Notes: generated by a model from the sequence alone, not told the origin. A DNA stretch of 47,853 nucleotides from CBFDBF01 sp050287965 (GCA_050287965.1 JBNKCX010000046.1:1-47853), one strand, 5' to 3'. Shown: positions 25,947-34,457, counted from the first letter of the stretch. Translations and numbers: made by a program.

Positions 25947-26480
25947 ATGAAATCGATTTGGAAAAGGCAGGCAATCATCATCGGTGCGGCTGTACTGACT
26001 GCCGGCATGTGGATGGGCCCACAGCAGAATGCAGATGCGGGGTATTTGACTGACACTTGGGGTACCGTCGTTCGGAATAACTACGGGGAATGTTGGCAGG
26101 GCATATGGCCGAATCCTGATCATGCTCCCGGCTGTGAAGGCGCCATGGTCTTCGTCCTTTCCGACGCCACCGATAATTTTGATTTCGACAGCGCCAATCT
26201 GAAGCCCAAGATGCAACAGGCTCTGGACGGCATCGCCGCCAAGATTAAGGGTGCCTCCATGTCTACCGTAGTCGTTACCGGTCATACCGACAGCATCGGT
26301 TCGGAAGCCTACAACCAGGATCTTTCCGAGCGTCGTGCCAAGTCCGCTGCCCGTTATCTGCGCAGCAAGGGCGTTACCGGTATTACCACTCGTGGTGCGG
26401 GTGAAACCCAGCCGGTTGCTTCCAATGCTACCGACGCGGGTCGTGCCAAGAACCGCCGTGTTGTGATCGAAGCCAAGTAA
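25947..26480 (+). CDS. OmpA-family envelope protein
   Basis: A 177-residue exported protein. The signal peptide runs to about residue 31 (ADA-GYLTDTW). A short N-terminal part has two cysteines (GECWQGIW, APGCEG) that could form a disulfide. The OmpA-like peptidoglycan-binding domain follows: FDFDSANLKP, VTGHTDSIGSEAYNQDLSER and AKNRRVVIEAK. There is no beta-barrel and no lipobox, so it is periplasmic. I chose the ATG at 25947 after GGGGGA. Codon use is regular, the promoter AT-rich and the terminator strong, which suggests high expression. Confidence 0.9.
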   Translation: MKSIWKRQAIIIGAAVLTAGMWMGPQQNADAGYLTDTWGTVVRNNYGECWQGIWPNPDHAPGCEGAMVFVLSDATDNFDFDSANLKPKMQQALDGIAAKIKGASMSTVVVTGHTDSIGSEAYNQDLSERRAKSAARYLRSKGVTGITTRGAGETQPVASNATDAGRAKNRRVVIEAK

Positions 26481-26503
26481 GATCAGGCGATTCCCGGAAG
26501 TAG

Positions 26504-26533
26504 AAAAAAGGCCAGCATCAGCTGGCCTTTTTT
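26504..26533 (+). terminator. Intrinsic terminator of the OmpA-type gene
   Basis: AAAAAAGGCCAGC and GCTGGCCTTTTTTT form a 13-bp stem with an ATCA loop and a long T-tract. The A-run on the left side lets it act in both directions, so it can also stop the minus-strand methyltransferase transcript. Confidence 0.95.
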
Positions 26534-26602
26534 TCTGCCCGGTCTTTAGAGCTGTGGTCAGGTCCCGTTGCGGTTCCTCTCCTTCGGGGTGAGATATATC
26601 GG

Positions 26603-27436
26603 CTATTTTTCCGCGGCGATATAACAGATCCAACCGGCGTCCGCTTCACTCTCCTGCACCGGTTTGAACTTGCCGTCCGGTTCTCCATCCTTGTCCCAGC
26701 CCTGCCAGTAAACAGTTATCCTGCGAAAACCCGCTTCCTCCAGGACATCCCGGATTTCGGGAAGGGTCCAGAACCGCCAGTCGTAGCGAAAGGCGTTTTT
26801 CAGGCGTGAGCCGTCGGGGAATTCAAAGTGAATATTGCATATCAGCCGGTGGGTGACCGGATCGAATTTCTCCTGCTCCCATATATAGGTGAAATTGCCT
26901 TCCTCGATTTCCCGGTCTTCATTGAGTTCCCGGAATGCATCATAGCCGCCGTAAGCGTCCATAAAAAATACACCATCTTTCGCCAGCGCTGAATGGACAC
27001 GGCGAAAGTAGTGTTTCAGGTTCCGGCGCTTCTGGAAAAGCCAGTAGCTGAAATTCATGGCCGCGATAATGTCCGGTGCATCGGTTTTTGCCTCCAGGAC
27101 GTTATCCTGCACCAGCTCGACCCGGCGGCGCTGGCCTTTTGTAAGCTTGCTCAGGTTATTGGTGCGTCCCCATTCGAGGACGTCATGGTCTATATCCACC
27201 CCGATCGCGCGATTATCTTTGCGGCGGCGTACCCATTCACAACAGACGTTGGCGGTACCGCAAAAATCCTCGCGCAGAAGCGTTGCTCTGTGGCCGCGTA
27301 GTTTTTTGAAGGTTTTATCCAGGAAATCGATCTCGGACGGAGCGCACTGGACGGATAACTCATAGAGATGATGGTGGTCGGCCCGTTCCGCCATGGTGCG
27401 TTTCTTTTTCTTGCCTTTGCGTTTTCCGGATGTCAT
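26603..27436 (-). CDS. Class I SAM-dependent methyltransferase
   Basis: A 277-residue cytoplasmic protein with a Rossmann-type methyltransferase core: LREDFCGTANVCCEWVRR is motif I with a cysteine variant (FCGTA), GVDIDHDVLEWG is motif II, and APDIIAAMNFSYWLF motif IV. A very basic start (SGKRKGKKKKRTM) precedes it. The frame extends to 27550, but the ATG at 27436 has a GGAAG site before it and removes an unlikely hydrophobic leader. The substrate is unknown. It faces the OmpA-type gene and shares its terminator. Confidence 0.85.
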   Translation of the reverse strand: MTSGKRKGKKKKRTMAERADHHHLYELSVQCAPSEIDFLDKTFKKLRGHRATLLREDFCGTANVCCEWVRRRKDNRAIGVDIDHDVLEWGRTNNLSKLTKGQRRRVELVQDNVLEAKTDAPDIIAAMNFSYWLFQKRRNLKHYFRRVHSALAKDGVFFMDAYGGYDAFRELNEDREIEEGNFTYIWEQEKFDPVTHRLICNIHFEFPDGSRLKNAFRYDWRFWTLPEIRDVLEEAGFRRITVYWQGWDKDGEPDGKFKPVQESEADAGWICYIAAEK

Positions 27437-27762
27437 CAGACAACTTCCAATCAAGAATATATAAAAGAAGGTAGCACTATACTTAAAATCGGGCTTAATG
27501 GAAAAAACTTGCCGTCTCATGTAACCGTATTGTAATAATTGGGAAAACATTCACGCGTCGGGGGTAGGGATGAAAGAGAATCGCGAGCCGGGGATTTCCC
27601 CTCCGGTATGCCCGGCGGCACCAAAAGCCCGGATTTCCACCCTTTCGGATTGCGAAATCGGCTGATCTGGTTTAATCTTCCGCCTCCTGATCTCCGTATC
27701 AGGTGCCTGGGTCTGGAAAGGCATCCCAGCGGCCGACGGAATTGCCGTAATTAATCAGTTTT
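27437..27762. other. Intergenic region before tRNA-Ser
   Basis: 326 bases without a gene. The left part is AT-rich and should hold the minus-strand methyltransferase promoter (for example TATAAAAG near 27460). The right part is GC-rich with short hairpins, TTTCG/CGAAA near 27644-27657 and CTGAT/ATCAG near 27687-27702, and must contain the tRNA promoter, for which I see no strong boxes. Confidence 0.4.
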
Positions 27763-27853
<91 letters not shown>

Positions 27854-27857
27854 AAAT

Positions 27858-27893
27858 CAAAGAACCCGCCAGAAAGGCGGGTTCTTTGGTTTT
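27858..27893 (+). terminator. Terminator after tRNA-Ser
   Basis: CAAAGAACCCGCC and GGCGGGTTCTTTG form a 13-bp stem around AGAAA, followed by GTTTT. It begins five bases after the CCA end of the tRNA. Confidence 0.9.
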
Positions 27894-28020
27894 AGAGGGT
27901 GGGGTTCGAACCCGAGGTAATCAAAATAAGGTTGGGTTCGACAAGCGCCGGAGGCGCGCAGAACGAGCCGCGTCAGCGGCGAGAGGGCCGCAGGCCCGGT
28001 AATCCCCACCGACCGTAGGA
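27894..28020. repeat. Cascade of short GC hairpins after the tRNA
   Basis: Five short dyads follow one another: GGGTTCGAACCC near 27902 (T-arm-like), GCGCC/GGCGC near 27946, GCCGC/GCGGC near 27967, GGGCC/GGCCC near 27985, and smaller ones to 28020. No gene fits. Their placing directly after a serine tRNA suggests an interspersed repeat or a remnant of an element that used the tRNA end; both are inference. Confidence 0.55.
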
Positions 28021-28096
28021 CGGGTCCCTTTTGTTTACGGCCGGATCGTGACGCCTTATATTGCGGTAAGGAATACTACGAGGAACGCCGGCGCCA

Positions 28097-30070
28097 ATGT
28101 ATGAACAGGTATCCCATTCCCTGCTGAACGACATCCTCGACCAGCTCAAGCCCGAGATCTGCAAGTGTGATCTGCGCCATTTCTACACCCGGCTGGGTGC
28201 CAATTTCTATGGCATACACTCCTTGTTTCATTATCTGTACGGACAGCGAAACGACTTCGAGGCGAAGATGCTGCGGCTGGTGGAGGTGCTGGCGCGAAAC
28301 TACGTAAGCCGCGCTGCGGATCTCAAACAGCTGGACGTGGAACGGGAGCACGATCACAACTGGTTTCTTAGTCAGGAATGGGTCGGAATGGCTCTCTATA
28401 CAGATGGCTTTGCAGGAAACCTGGAAGGTCTGAACGAGCGTCTTCCCTATGTGCAGGAGCTGGGCGTCAATATGCTGCACCTGATGCCTATGCTCAAATG
28501 CCCCAAGGAGGCCTCCGACGGAGGTTACGCGGTAAGCGATTTCCGCGATATCGATGAGCGTTACGGTACCCTGGAGCAGTTGCGGGTACTGGCGGAGCGG
28601 ATGCGCAGGCGCGGTATGCTGTTGACTCTGGATATGGTGCTGAACCATACCTCGGACGAACACCCATGGGCCTGCTCTGCCCGCGACGGCGACAAGCGGC
28701 ACCAGGACTACTACTATATCTATCCCGACCGTAGGGTGCCCGATATGTTCGAGGAGACCATGCCGGAGATCTTTCCCGAGACGGCTCCGGGCAACTTCAC
28801 CTGGGACGAAACCATGGGCAAGTGGGTGATGACCGTGTTCAACACTTACCAGTGGGATCTTAACTACTCCAACCCGGATGTGTTGATCGAAATGATGGAC
28901 AACATCCTGTTTTGGGCCAACCAGGGAGCGGATATCGTACGTCTGGATGCGGTGGCCTTTCTATGGAAGAAGATCGGCACCACCTGCCAGAACGAGCGTG
29001 AGGCCCACCTGCTCCTGCAGTTGATGAAGGATTGCTGTCAGGTCACCGCCCCCGGGGTGTTGTTTATCGCCGAGGCTATCGTGGCACCGGTTGAGATCGC
29101 CAAGTATTTCGGCGAGGATGCAGTGATCGCCAAGGAGTGCGAGATCGCCTACAACGCTACCCTCATGGCCCTGTTGTGGGACGCAGCAGCCACCAAAAAC
29201 GCCAGGTTGCTGAATCAGGGGGTGCGTTCGCTTCCGGACAAACTGGATCGGGCTACCTGGCTCAATTATCTTCGCTGCCACGACGACATCGGCCTCGGTT
29301 TCGACGACGTGGACGTGCGGACGGTGGGTTCCGATCCGCGCCTTCACCGTCGTTTCCTGCTGGACTATTACACCGGTATGTTCCCGGACTCGAGTGCCCG
29401 CGGTACGCCGTTCGGGCGCAACGAGAAGACCGGTGACGCCCGTATTTCCGGTTCGTTGGCATCCCTGGCCGGTCTGGAATCAGCCATGGAGAACGGTGAT
29501 CCGGGAGAGATCGATAAGGCCGTTGATCTGATCCTGCTGCTGCACAGCATGATCCTCTCCTACGGAGGTATCCCGCTGCTCTACTACGGAGACGAAGTCG
29601 GTACCCTGAACGACGTCAGCTATCTTAAGGATCTGAGCAAGGCCAACGATAGCCGCTGGCTGCACCGTCCGCGCATCGCCTGGGACAAGGCGGAACAGCG
29701 CAACAACCATGGCAGTGTGGAGCAGCGTTTGTTCGAAGGACTGCAGAAGATGATTGCCGTACGCAAGGCCACCCCCGCATTTGCCGACTACAACAATCGC
29801 GAGCTACTGACCGTAACGAATCCGCACCTGTTCGTGTTCCTGCGCACACATCCGGAACAGACGGGAGAAATGGTATTGGTGGTGGCCAATTTCGATGTCA
29901 ATCAGCAATACCTGGATCTTTCCGAGTTGGGAAACAGGGGGTTATTCCAATATTGTCAGGTGGTGGACCTATATTCCGGTGAATATCCGGAACAGTTCGA
30001 TGACCGGCTGATTGTGCCGCCGCGTCGCTTTTTCTGGCTTACGGACCAGAGACCCGGCGGCCTTGTCTAA
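28097..30070 (+). CDS. ams: Amylosucrase (GH13)
   Basis: A 657-residue GH13 enzyme, closely similar along its length to Neisseria polysaccharea amylosucrase, which turns sucrose into a linear alpha-1,4-glucan and fructose. A helical N-terminal domain (1-90) comes before the barrel. The nucleophile is D284 (VRLDAVAFLW), the acid/base E326 (FIAEAIVAP), and H395-D396 (RCHDDIG) completes the site. The sucrose-pocket pair is present: D141 in SDGGYAVSDFR and the arginine of NDSRWLHRP. No signal peptide is seen, so it is cytoplasmic. It has no visible sucrose transporter or other sugar gene next to it, and stands alone. Confidence 0.93.
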   Translation: MYEQVSHSLLNDILDQLKPEICKCDLRHFYTRLGANFYGIHSLFHYLYGQRNDFEAKMLRLVEVLARNYVSRAADLKQLDVEREHDHNWFLSQEWVGMALYTDGFAGNLEGLNERLPYVQELGVNMLHLMPMLKCPKEASDGGYAVSDFRDIDERYGTLEQLRVLAERMRRRGMLLTLDMVLNHTSDEHPWACSARDGDKRHQDYYYIYPDRRVPDMFEETMPEIFPETAPGNFTWDETMGKWVMTVFNTYQWDLNYSNPDVLIEMMDNILFWANQGADIVRLDAVAFLWKKIGTTCQNEREAHLLLQLMKDCCQVTAPGVLFIAEAIVAPVEIAKYFGEDAVIAKECEIAYNATLMALLWDAAATKNARLLNQGVRSLPDKLDRATWLNYLRCHDDIGLGFDDVDVRTVGSDPRLHRRFLLDYYTGMFPDSSARGTPFGRNEKTGDARISGSLASLAGLESAMENGDPGEIDKAVDLILLLHSMILSYGGIPLLYYGDEVGTLNDVSYLKDLSKANDSRWLHRPRIAWDKAEQRNNHGSVEQRLFEGLQKMIAVRKATPAFADYNNRELLTVTNPHLFVFLRTHPEQTGEMVLVVANFDVNQQYLDLSELGNRGLFQYCQVVDLYSGEYPEQFDDRLIVPPRRFFWLTDQRPGGLV

Positions 30071-30157
30071 ACACTGAGAACATCCGATTGACACCGGTGA
30101 TGTCAGCAGAGAGAGGGCGGCTATATTGTCAGTCCGAATAAGAGCGGTACATATGTC

Positions 30158-30919
30158 TCACTTGTTCACGCCGACTCTCAGGTTTAGCGGCCAGCATATC
30201 TCCCTCTCCTGGGCGGCGTCCCCCCAGGCCCTGTTGAGCCGGGCGGATATATCGGCAATAAGATCACCTCCATGTGTCTTCCGGTAGTTTCCGATTGCGG
30301 ACCAGGTGCCGAGATAGCCGATAACCCGATCCAACCGCCAACGGGTGTTCATCTCAAATGCCGGGGACGACTGTTCCATGAACGGCAATTCCAGGTCGGC
30401 GTACCCGCTCTCCACCAACTTCTGTTCCTTGGCCCAGTATCCATCGAGAACATTCCAGTAGAGATCATCCACAACGGCGTCGATTTCAGGTGTGATTCGA
30501 AACAGGTTATAGGTCCAGACCGCTATGATACCCTTCGGCTTCAATACCCTCTCTGCCTCCTGCATAAACCTGGGGATGTCGAACCAATGCAGCGCCTGGG
30601 CGACAGTAATCAGGTCAACGCTCGCCGATTCCAGTCCGGACTCCTCCGCGGTAGCGATTCTGTATTCAACGGACGGATGTGTACAAGCCTGTTCGATCTG
30701 TTTGGAACTCGCGTTCGTGGCAATAACCGTCGAAAAGAAATCGGCCAGAGTAACGGCCGCCTGACCGGAGCCGGTTGCGCAATCCCATGCCAGCTCCTTT
30801 CCCGGTGTCAGGGACGCGAGGTATCTGAACAGGCTGACCGGATAATCGGGGCGATATCTGCTGTAGCCGGCGGCCAGGATGGAAAAATGATCTTTGAACG
30901 GCGGATCTTTAGAAGGCAT
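30158..30919 (-). CDS. Class I SAM-dependent methyltransferase
   Basis: A 253-residue methyltransferase of the Methyltransf_11/25 type. FKDHFSILAAGYSRYRPDYP opens the fold as in relatives of yeast TMT1-like enzymes; motif I is AWDCATGSGQAAVTLA, and VDLITVAQALHWFDIPRF is the family signature after motif III. The ATG at 30919 begins only four bases after the stop of the upstream acetyltransferase gene, so the two form an operon. A longer start at 30982 would overlap that gene and is less likely. The substrate is unknown. Confidence 0.85.
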   Translation of the reverse strand: MPSKDPPFKDHFSILAAGYSRYRPDYPVSLFRYLASLTPGKELAWDCATGSGQAAVTLADFFSTVIATNASSKQIEQACTHPSVEYRIATAEESGLESASVDLITVAQALHWFDIPRFMQEAERVLKPKGIIAVWTYNLFRITPEIDAVVDDLYWNVLDGYWAKEQKLVESGYADLELPFMEQSSPAFEMNTRWRLDRVIGYLGTWSAIGNYRKTHGGDLIADISARLNRAWGDAAQEREICWPLNLRVGVNK

Positions 30920-30923
30920 CCGG

Positions 30924-31466
30924 TCAATTTCGATCTGCCGGGGCGGCAGTCGTGTCAATCTCATAACAATGGGTGCCGTCACTTTCTCTCTTTATGGAAC
31001 AGTTATATTTTTCCAGCAATTTGAGCATAGGCGTGTTGCCGGAAATGACATAACCCCTCAGAGTGAGGATGTTATTGGAACGCGCATGCTCAACCAAATG
31101 CTTAAGCAAAATCCCGCCGAGCCCTCGGCCTTGAAAATTATCGGCGATGGTCAGCGAAAACTCCGCGACGTTTGGTTCATCCTCAAGACAAACATAGCGT
31201 GCCAGACCCGCACCTTCCTGCGGGTTGCTGTCCGCAACATGGGCGACCACTACCATGCTATGTTTATTGTCGGCGTGGATGAGGCTATCAAGATAGCTGT
31301 CCGGGAGTCTTTTGACGGGGGCGTGGTATCGCGAGTAACGCGTTCTGTCGGAGAGTCCGTCGAAGGCGTCGGTAAGGCACTGCTTATCACAGGTACCCGT
31401 GGAGTCCAGACGGATTTTCGTTCCATCCGCCAGAGTTGCGCCAATTCCGGATATTTCCATATTCAC
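30924..31466 (-). CDS. GNAT-family N-acetyltransferase
   Basis: A 180-residue GNAT acetyltransferase. The acetyl-CoA-binding motif A is FSLTIADNFQGRGLGGILLK with the Q/RxxGxG/A loop QGRGLGG. NTPMLKLLEKYNCSIKRESD is the usual end of the fold. I chose GTG at 31466 with GGGAGAG nine bases upstream, because the ORF before it (to 31622) is low in coding character. Its acceptor is not clear. It is the first gene of a two-gene minus-strand operon. Confidence 0.8.
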   Translation of the reverse strand: MNMEISGIGATLADGTKIRLDSTGTCDKQCLTDAFDGLSDRTRYSRYHAPVKRLPDSYLDSLIHADNKHSMVVVAHVADSNPQEGAGLARYVCLEDEPNVAEFSLTIADNFQGRGLGGILLKHLVEHARSNNILTLRGYVISGNTPMLKLLEKYNCSIKRESDGTHCYEIDTTAAPADRN

Positions 31467-31902
31467 TTGTAAATGCTCTCCCGGGGCCTTATTGAGGTCG
31501 GCGATCGCTATTCGGCTGTGCCTTGACCAAACTATATATCCGTACGATGTGTTTCGCCAGAGCGATTGAGGTTGTGGATGCCGCCGGGGAAGGCCGCGGG
31601 CCCGCAAAAAGTAGATCTTCATCTCATATATTCAGGCCACTGGTTATCGGGCTGTTTTAAAACCAAGGGTATCTTTGGTAGACTCCGCGGAAACAGGGAA
31701 TTTGTAATATCCGCAGGAAGCAAGAATGGCGATCGTCAATTCCTGCCAAAATGACCGTTCCTGGTCGAAGTAATTGAGCTTGATTAGTTGGTTTGGTGTC
31801 ACTGTGCAATGCAAGGTGTCTGCCGAGCAGTACCCTGTTGTAGAAGTTTGTTTGTGTTTGGTAGTTTGGAAACTGTTAAACGTAGAACACATGGAGGCGA
31901 AA
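31467..31902. other. Intergenic region between GNAT and rhodanese genes
   Basis: 436 bases between divergent genes with no convincing frame; it turns AT-rich after about 31640. It should hold promoters for both sides. TTGGTAGTTTGGAA at 31858-31871 is the left arm of an inverted repeat whose other arm lies beyond the rhodanese gene. Confidence 0.45.
31858..31871. repeat. Left arm of an inverted repeat around the rhodanese gene
   Basis: TTGGTAGTTTGGAA, 32 bases before the rhodanese start. The exact reverse complement is at 32506-32519, 31 bases after the stop. A GTGT just before it has a matching ACAC beyond the other arm, offset by one base. Confidence 0.8.
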
Positions 31903-32475
31903 ATGAACAGACGGTTAATCCTATCGCTAGTTGCGCCGCTTTTATTTCTAAGCTTCGTGACTGTTTCCTGGGCTGATAAGGCTCTTCCGGAAAAAAAACA
32001 GACGGAATTGGGTCTATATATAACCGCAAAGGATGCTTACGCTAAATGGCGGGCAGAGCCGGACAAAATTCGAATATTAGATGTAAGGACTCCCGGCGAG
32101 TATGTATTTGTCGGTCACCCCGCGATGGCGGTAAATATACCGATAGAGCTTTTTGATGGAGGAGTCGACCCGGAAACCTCGAAACCTGATATGTCCTATA
32201 ATGAGGCTTTTATCAAGGAAGTACAGAGTAAGTTCAAGGAAACAGACACCATTATGATTTTGTGTCGCTCCGGATCAAGGAGTGCTTTGGCGGTTAACAA
32301 GCTTGCCAAGGCGGGCTTCAAGAACCTATATACCATCACGGACGGGTTTGAGGGCGACAAATTGAAGTCCCCGGGTAATGATAACGACGGTAAGAGGGTT
32401 GTTAATGGCTGGAAAAACGCCGGTGCTCCCTGGACATATAAGCTTGATCCGAAGTTAGCATACATTCCCTATTGA
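31903..32475 (+). CDS. Exported rhodanese-domain protein
   Basis: A 190-residue periplasmic protein. Signal peptide 1-24 (MNRRLILSLVAPLLFLSFVT, ending SWA-D). The rhodanese domain has ILDVRTPGEYVFVGHPAMAV and the active-site loop CRSGSRS at 121-127, so C121 can carry a persulfide. It may handle sulfane sulfur or thiols in the periplasm. The ATG follows GGAGG five bases upstream, an excellent site. The codons are AT-richer than those of the flagellar genes and 14-base inverted repeats flank it, hinting at acquisition. Confidence 0.9.
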   Translation: MNRRLILSLVAPLLFLSFVTVSWADKALPEKKQTELGLYITAKDAYAKWRAEPDKIRILDVRTPGEYVFVGHPAMAVNIPIELFDGGVDPETSKPDMSYNEAFIKEVQSKFKETDTIMILCRSGSRSALAVNKLAKAGFKNLYTITDGFEGDKLKSPGNDNDGKRVVNGWKNAGAPWTYKLDPKLAYIPY

Positions 32476-32505
32476 GCTGCCTGTTGTAAAGGCGGAATAT
32501 TAGTC

Positions 32506-32519
32506 TTCCAAACTACCAA
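32506..32519. repeat. Right arm of an inverted repeat around the rhodanese gene
   Basis: TTCCAAACTACCAA, the exact reverse complement of 31858-31871. Nearby CCTGTTGTA occurs as a 9-base direct repeat on both sides of the gene (about 31833 and 32480). Confidence 0.8.
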
Positions 32520-32594
32520 TACACAGCAAAGCCAATTCAGTCGCCGGGGTCGGCGGCTGAACGGCGGTTGTCTCCCCATTGTTAAGGAGTGCGC

Positions 32595-32858
32595 ATGAAC
32601 GGATTTTGTCAGAGCTGTGGAATGCCGATAAAGCAAGACCCAAGCGGCGGGGGTACAAATGCTGACGGAAGCAGAAATCTTACCTATTGCAGCTATTGCT
32701 ACCAGAATGGCGCGTTCATGCAGCCGGACATGACGGCACGGCAGATGCAGGCGTTCTGTATCGAGAAACTCAAAGAGCGCGGTACCCCGAAATTTATCGG
32801 CTGGTTGCTTACCCGTGGAATTCCCCGGTTGGAGCGCTGGAAAAATCAGGGCGATTGA
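32595..32858 (+). CDS. Small zinc-ribbon protein
   Basis: An 87-residue protein with two CxxC pairs, C5/C8 (FCQSCGMPI) and C32/C35 (YCSYCYQNG), the pattern of the putative zinc-ribbon family PF12674. The rest is helical and ends in a basic stretch (RLERWKNQ). AGGAG lies five bases before the ATG. The family is widespread and without known function. It follows the rhodanese gene on the same strand. Confidence 0.85.
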   Translation: MNGFCQSCGMPIKQDPSGGGTNADGSRNLTYCSYCYQNGAFMQPDMTARQMQAFCIEKLKERGTPKFIGWLLTRGIPRLERWKNQGD

Positions 32859-32952
32859 AGTCCGGTTGTGTTGAACATATCTGGAGGCTGGATTTTTATT
32901 GCTTTTTGTTCAGGAAGGTTTCTTTCATATTATCTCACGGAGGAACAGAGCG

Positions 32953-33378
32953 ATGGATACCGACGGTAACAATTCATCTACAACAACTCATGTCATGCAG
33001 AAGTGCATTCAATGTAGCGGTCGTTATGATGCGCGCATGTTTACCTGTCCGAGTTGTGGTGGCCAGGAAACAAGCGGGGGTGTGGAAATGCTGGAAGTCA
33101 TGGCGGTCAAACAGGAGGCGGTGGAGGTGGGTGACCGAGCATTAGAGCCTTTCAATCACGGCAAGCTGGAAGAGGCGATTGCAATACTGCACGAAGCGAT
33201 AAAGATAAATCCGATGTATGAGCAGGCCCACTCAAATCTTGGTTTTGTACTTACGGCAAAGGGGGATTACCAACAGGCGATTGATACGTTCGAGCATGTG
33301 TTGTCGTTCAGCCCCTATCGCGAAGAAGCAAAACGCGGCCTGGCAGTGGCCAGAAGTATGTTGGAGCAAAGTATCTAG
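32953..33378 (+). CDS. Zinc-ribbon and TPR protein
   Basis: A 141-residue protein: two CxxC pairs, C18/C21 and C32/C35, then about two and a half TPR units from residue 60 (HGKLEEAIAILHEAIKINPM, YEQAHSNLGFVLTAKGDYQQ, AIDTFEHVLSFSP). The zinc ribbon plus TPR suggests a small scaffold that binds another protein. GGAGG lies nine bases before the ATG at 32953; a longer reading from 32899 is less likely. The third gene in a row with thiol or zinc-cysteine chemistry. Confidence 0.85.
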   Translation: MDTDGNNSSTTTHVMQKCIQCSGRYDARMFTCPSCGGQETSGGVEMLEVMAVKQEAVEVGDRALEPFNHGKLEEAIAILHEAIKINPMYEQAHSNLGFVLTAKGDYQQAIDTFEHVLSFSPYREEAKRGLAVARSMLEQSI

Positions 33379-33458
33379 TTAGGGAATAGGACCGGCGTAT
33401 GTATGCAGGTGCTGTCAGAGCTACGGAAATATAGGCCCCGGCTCCCAGGGAGAGAATA

Positions 33459-34457
33459 ATGAAAAGATTTAAATTGATGTCAGGTTCCGTGCTGGCCCTG
33501 ATCATATATTGTGTTCCATCGGCTCAGGCCGCGCTATATGTATTCGGTGACAGCTTGAGTGACGCGGGAAATGTGTGGGACGCCAGTACGTCGGATCCGG
33601 ATCTGCAGCCCGATCCAATCGTGCCGCCTTATTATCAGGGGCGAATGTCGAATGGAAAGAACTGGGCGGACTATGTCGCAGATGACCTCGGTCTCGAACC
33701 GCTAACCGCCAGCCGCATCGGCGGAGGCAACTACGCGTGGGCCGGTGCCACCACAGGCTCCGGGACCACCGACCGTCGCTCGTTGGTGGTCCCTGGACAG
33801 GTTCAGCCGGTGGACAATGTAGGAACGCAGATAGCAAGCTTCGTTGCGGACCATGGAGGGTTTGCCGTAGATGATCTGGTGCTCTATTGGAGTGGCGCCA
33901 ATGACATCATGTATTACGCGCTTGGCAATGTTCCTGTCAGTGACGCCATTTTGCATTTAACCGCCCTGACCCAGGCCAATCTCCTGAATCTCGAAGCACT
34001 CGGGGCTACCCGCATCGTGCTTCCGAACCAGATCGATAGCGCCAAGAGCCCCATCTGGAGCGGCGCCTACGCCCTGCCGGAGGCGCTGCAACCTTACGTG
34101 GCGGCGGTGACCGCCGGCTTTAACGCCGAGTTGCCCGGCCTCATAGCTTCCCTTGAAGGCAGCGCCGATTTCGAAGCCGATATCATAGGCGTCGATCTCT
34201 ATACCTTGGCCGAAGAGGTGATCGCCGATCCCGCCGCCTTTGGCTTAACGGACGTCACGTCGCCAGCCTTCCTGACGCCGGGGGCCGATCCCGACACCTA
34301 TCTGTTTTGGGATCCGATCCATCCGACTACCGCTGGCCATAGATTGATCGCCGACGCCGTAACGAGGCAGGTGGTGCCGGAACCAACGACATTGATTATG
34401 TTGACGGCCGGTTTGATGGCAGTGTGGCCGTTCCGGCGCTATCGTTTATCGGCTTAA
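33459..34457 (+). CDS. GDSL/SGNH hydrolase with PEP-CTERM sorting signal
   Basis: A 332-residue exported esterase/lipase. Signal peptide 1-24 (ending AQA-A). Block I is GDSLSD with nucleophile S32; block II glycine in GGGNYAWAGA; block III WSGANDIMYY; block V D285-H288 (DPIHPT). The C-terminus is a PEP-CTERM signal: VPEP at 306-309, a membrane helix, then RRYRLSA. Such proteins are anchored and processed by an exosortase (EpsH/XrtA type), usually with exopolysaccharide formation. The exosortase gene must lie elsewhere. Confidence 0.93.
   Translation: MKRFKLMSGSVLALIIYCVPSAQAALYVFGDSLSDAGNVWDASTSDPDLQPDPIVPPYYQGRMSNGKNWADYVADDLGLEPLTASRIGGGNYAWAGATTGSGTTDRRSLVVPGQVQPVDNVGTQIASFVADHGGFAVDDLVLYWSGANDIMYYALGNVPVSDAILHLTALTQANLLNLEALGATRIVLPNQIDSAKSPIWSGAYALPEALQPYVAAVTAGFNAELPGLIASLEGSADFEADIIGVDLYTLAEEVIADPAAFGLTDVTSPAFLTPGADPDTYLFWDPIHPTTAGHRLIADAVTRQVVPEPTTLIMLTAGLMAVWPFRRYRLSA

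Noticed and set aside
27902..27913. Second tRNA suggested by GGGTTCGAACCC
   Set aside because: Only a T-arm-like hairpin is present; no acceptor, D or anticodon arms can be drawn.
33379..33458. Sigma-54 promoter before the PEP-CTERM gene, as some such genes have
   Set aside because: GGCGTATGTATGC has only nine bases between GG and GC, so it does not fit.
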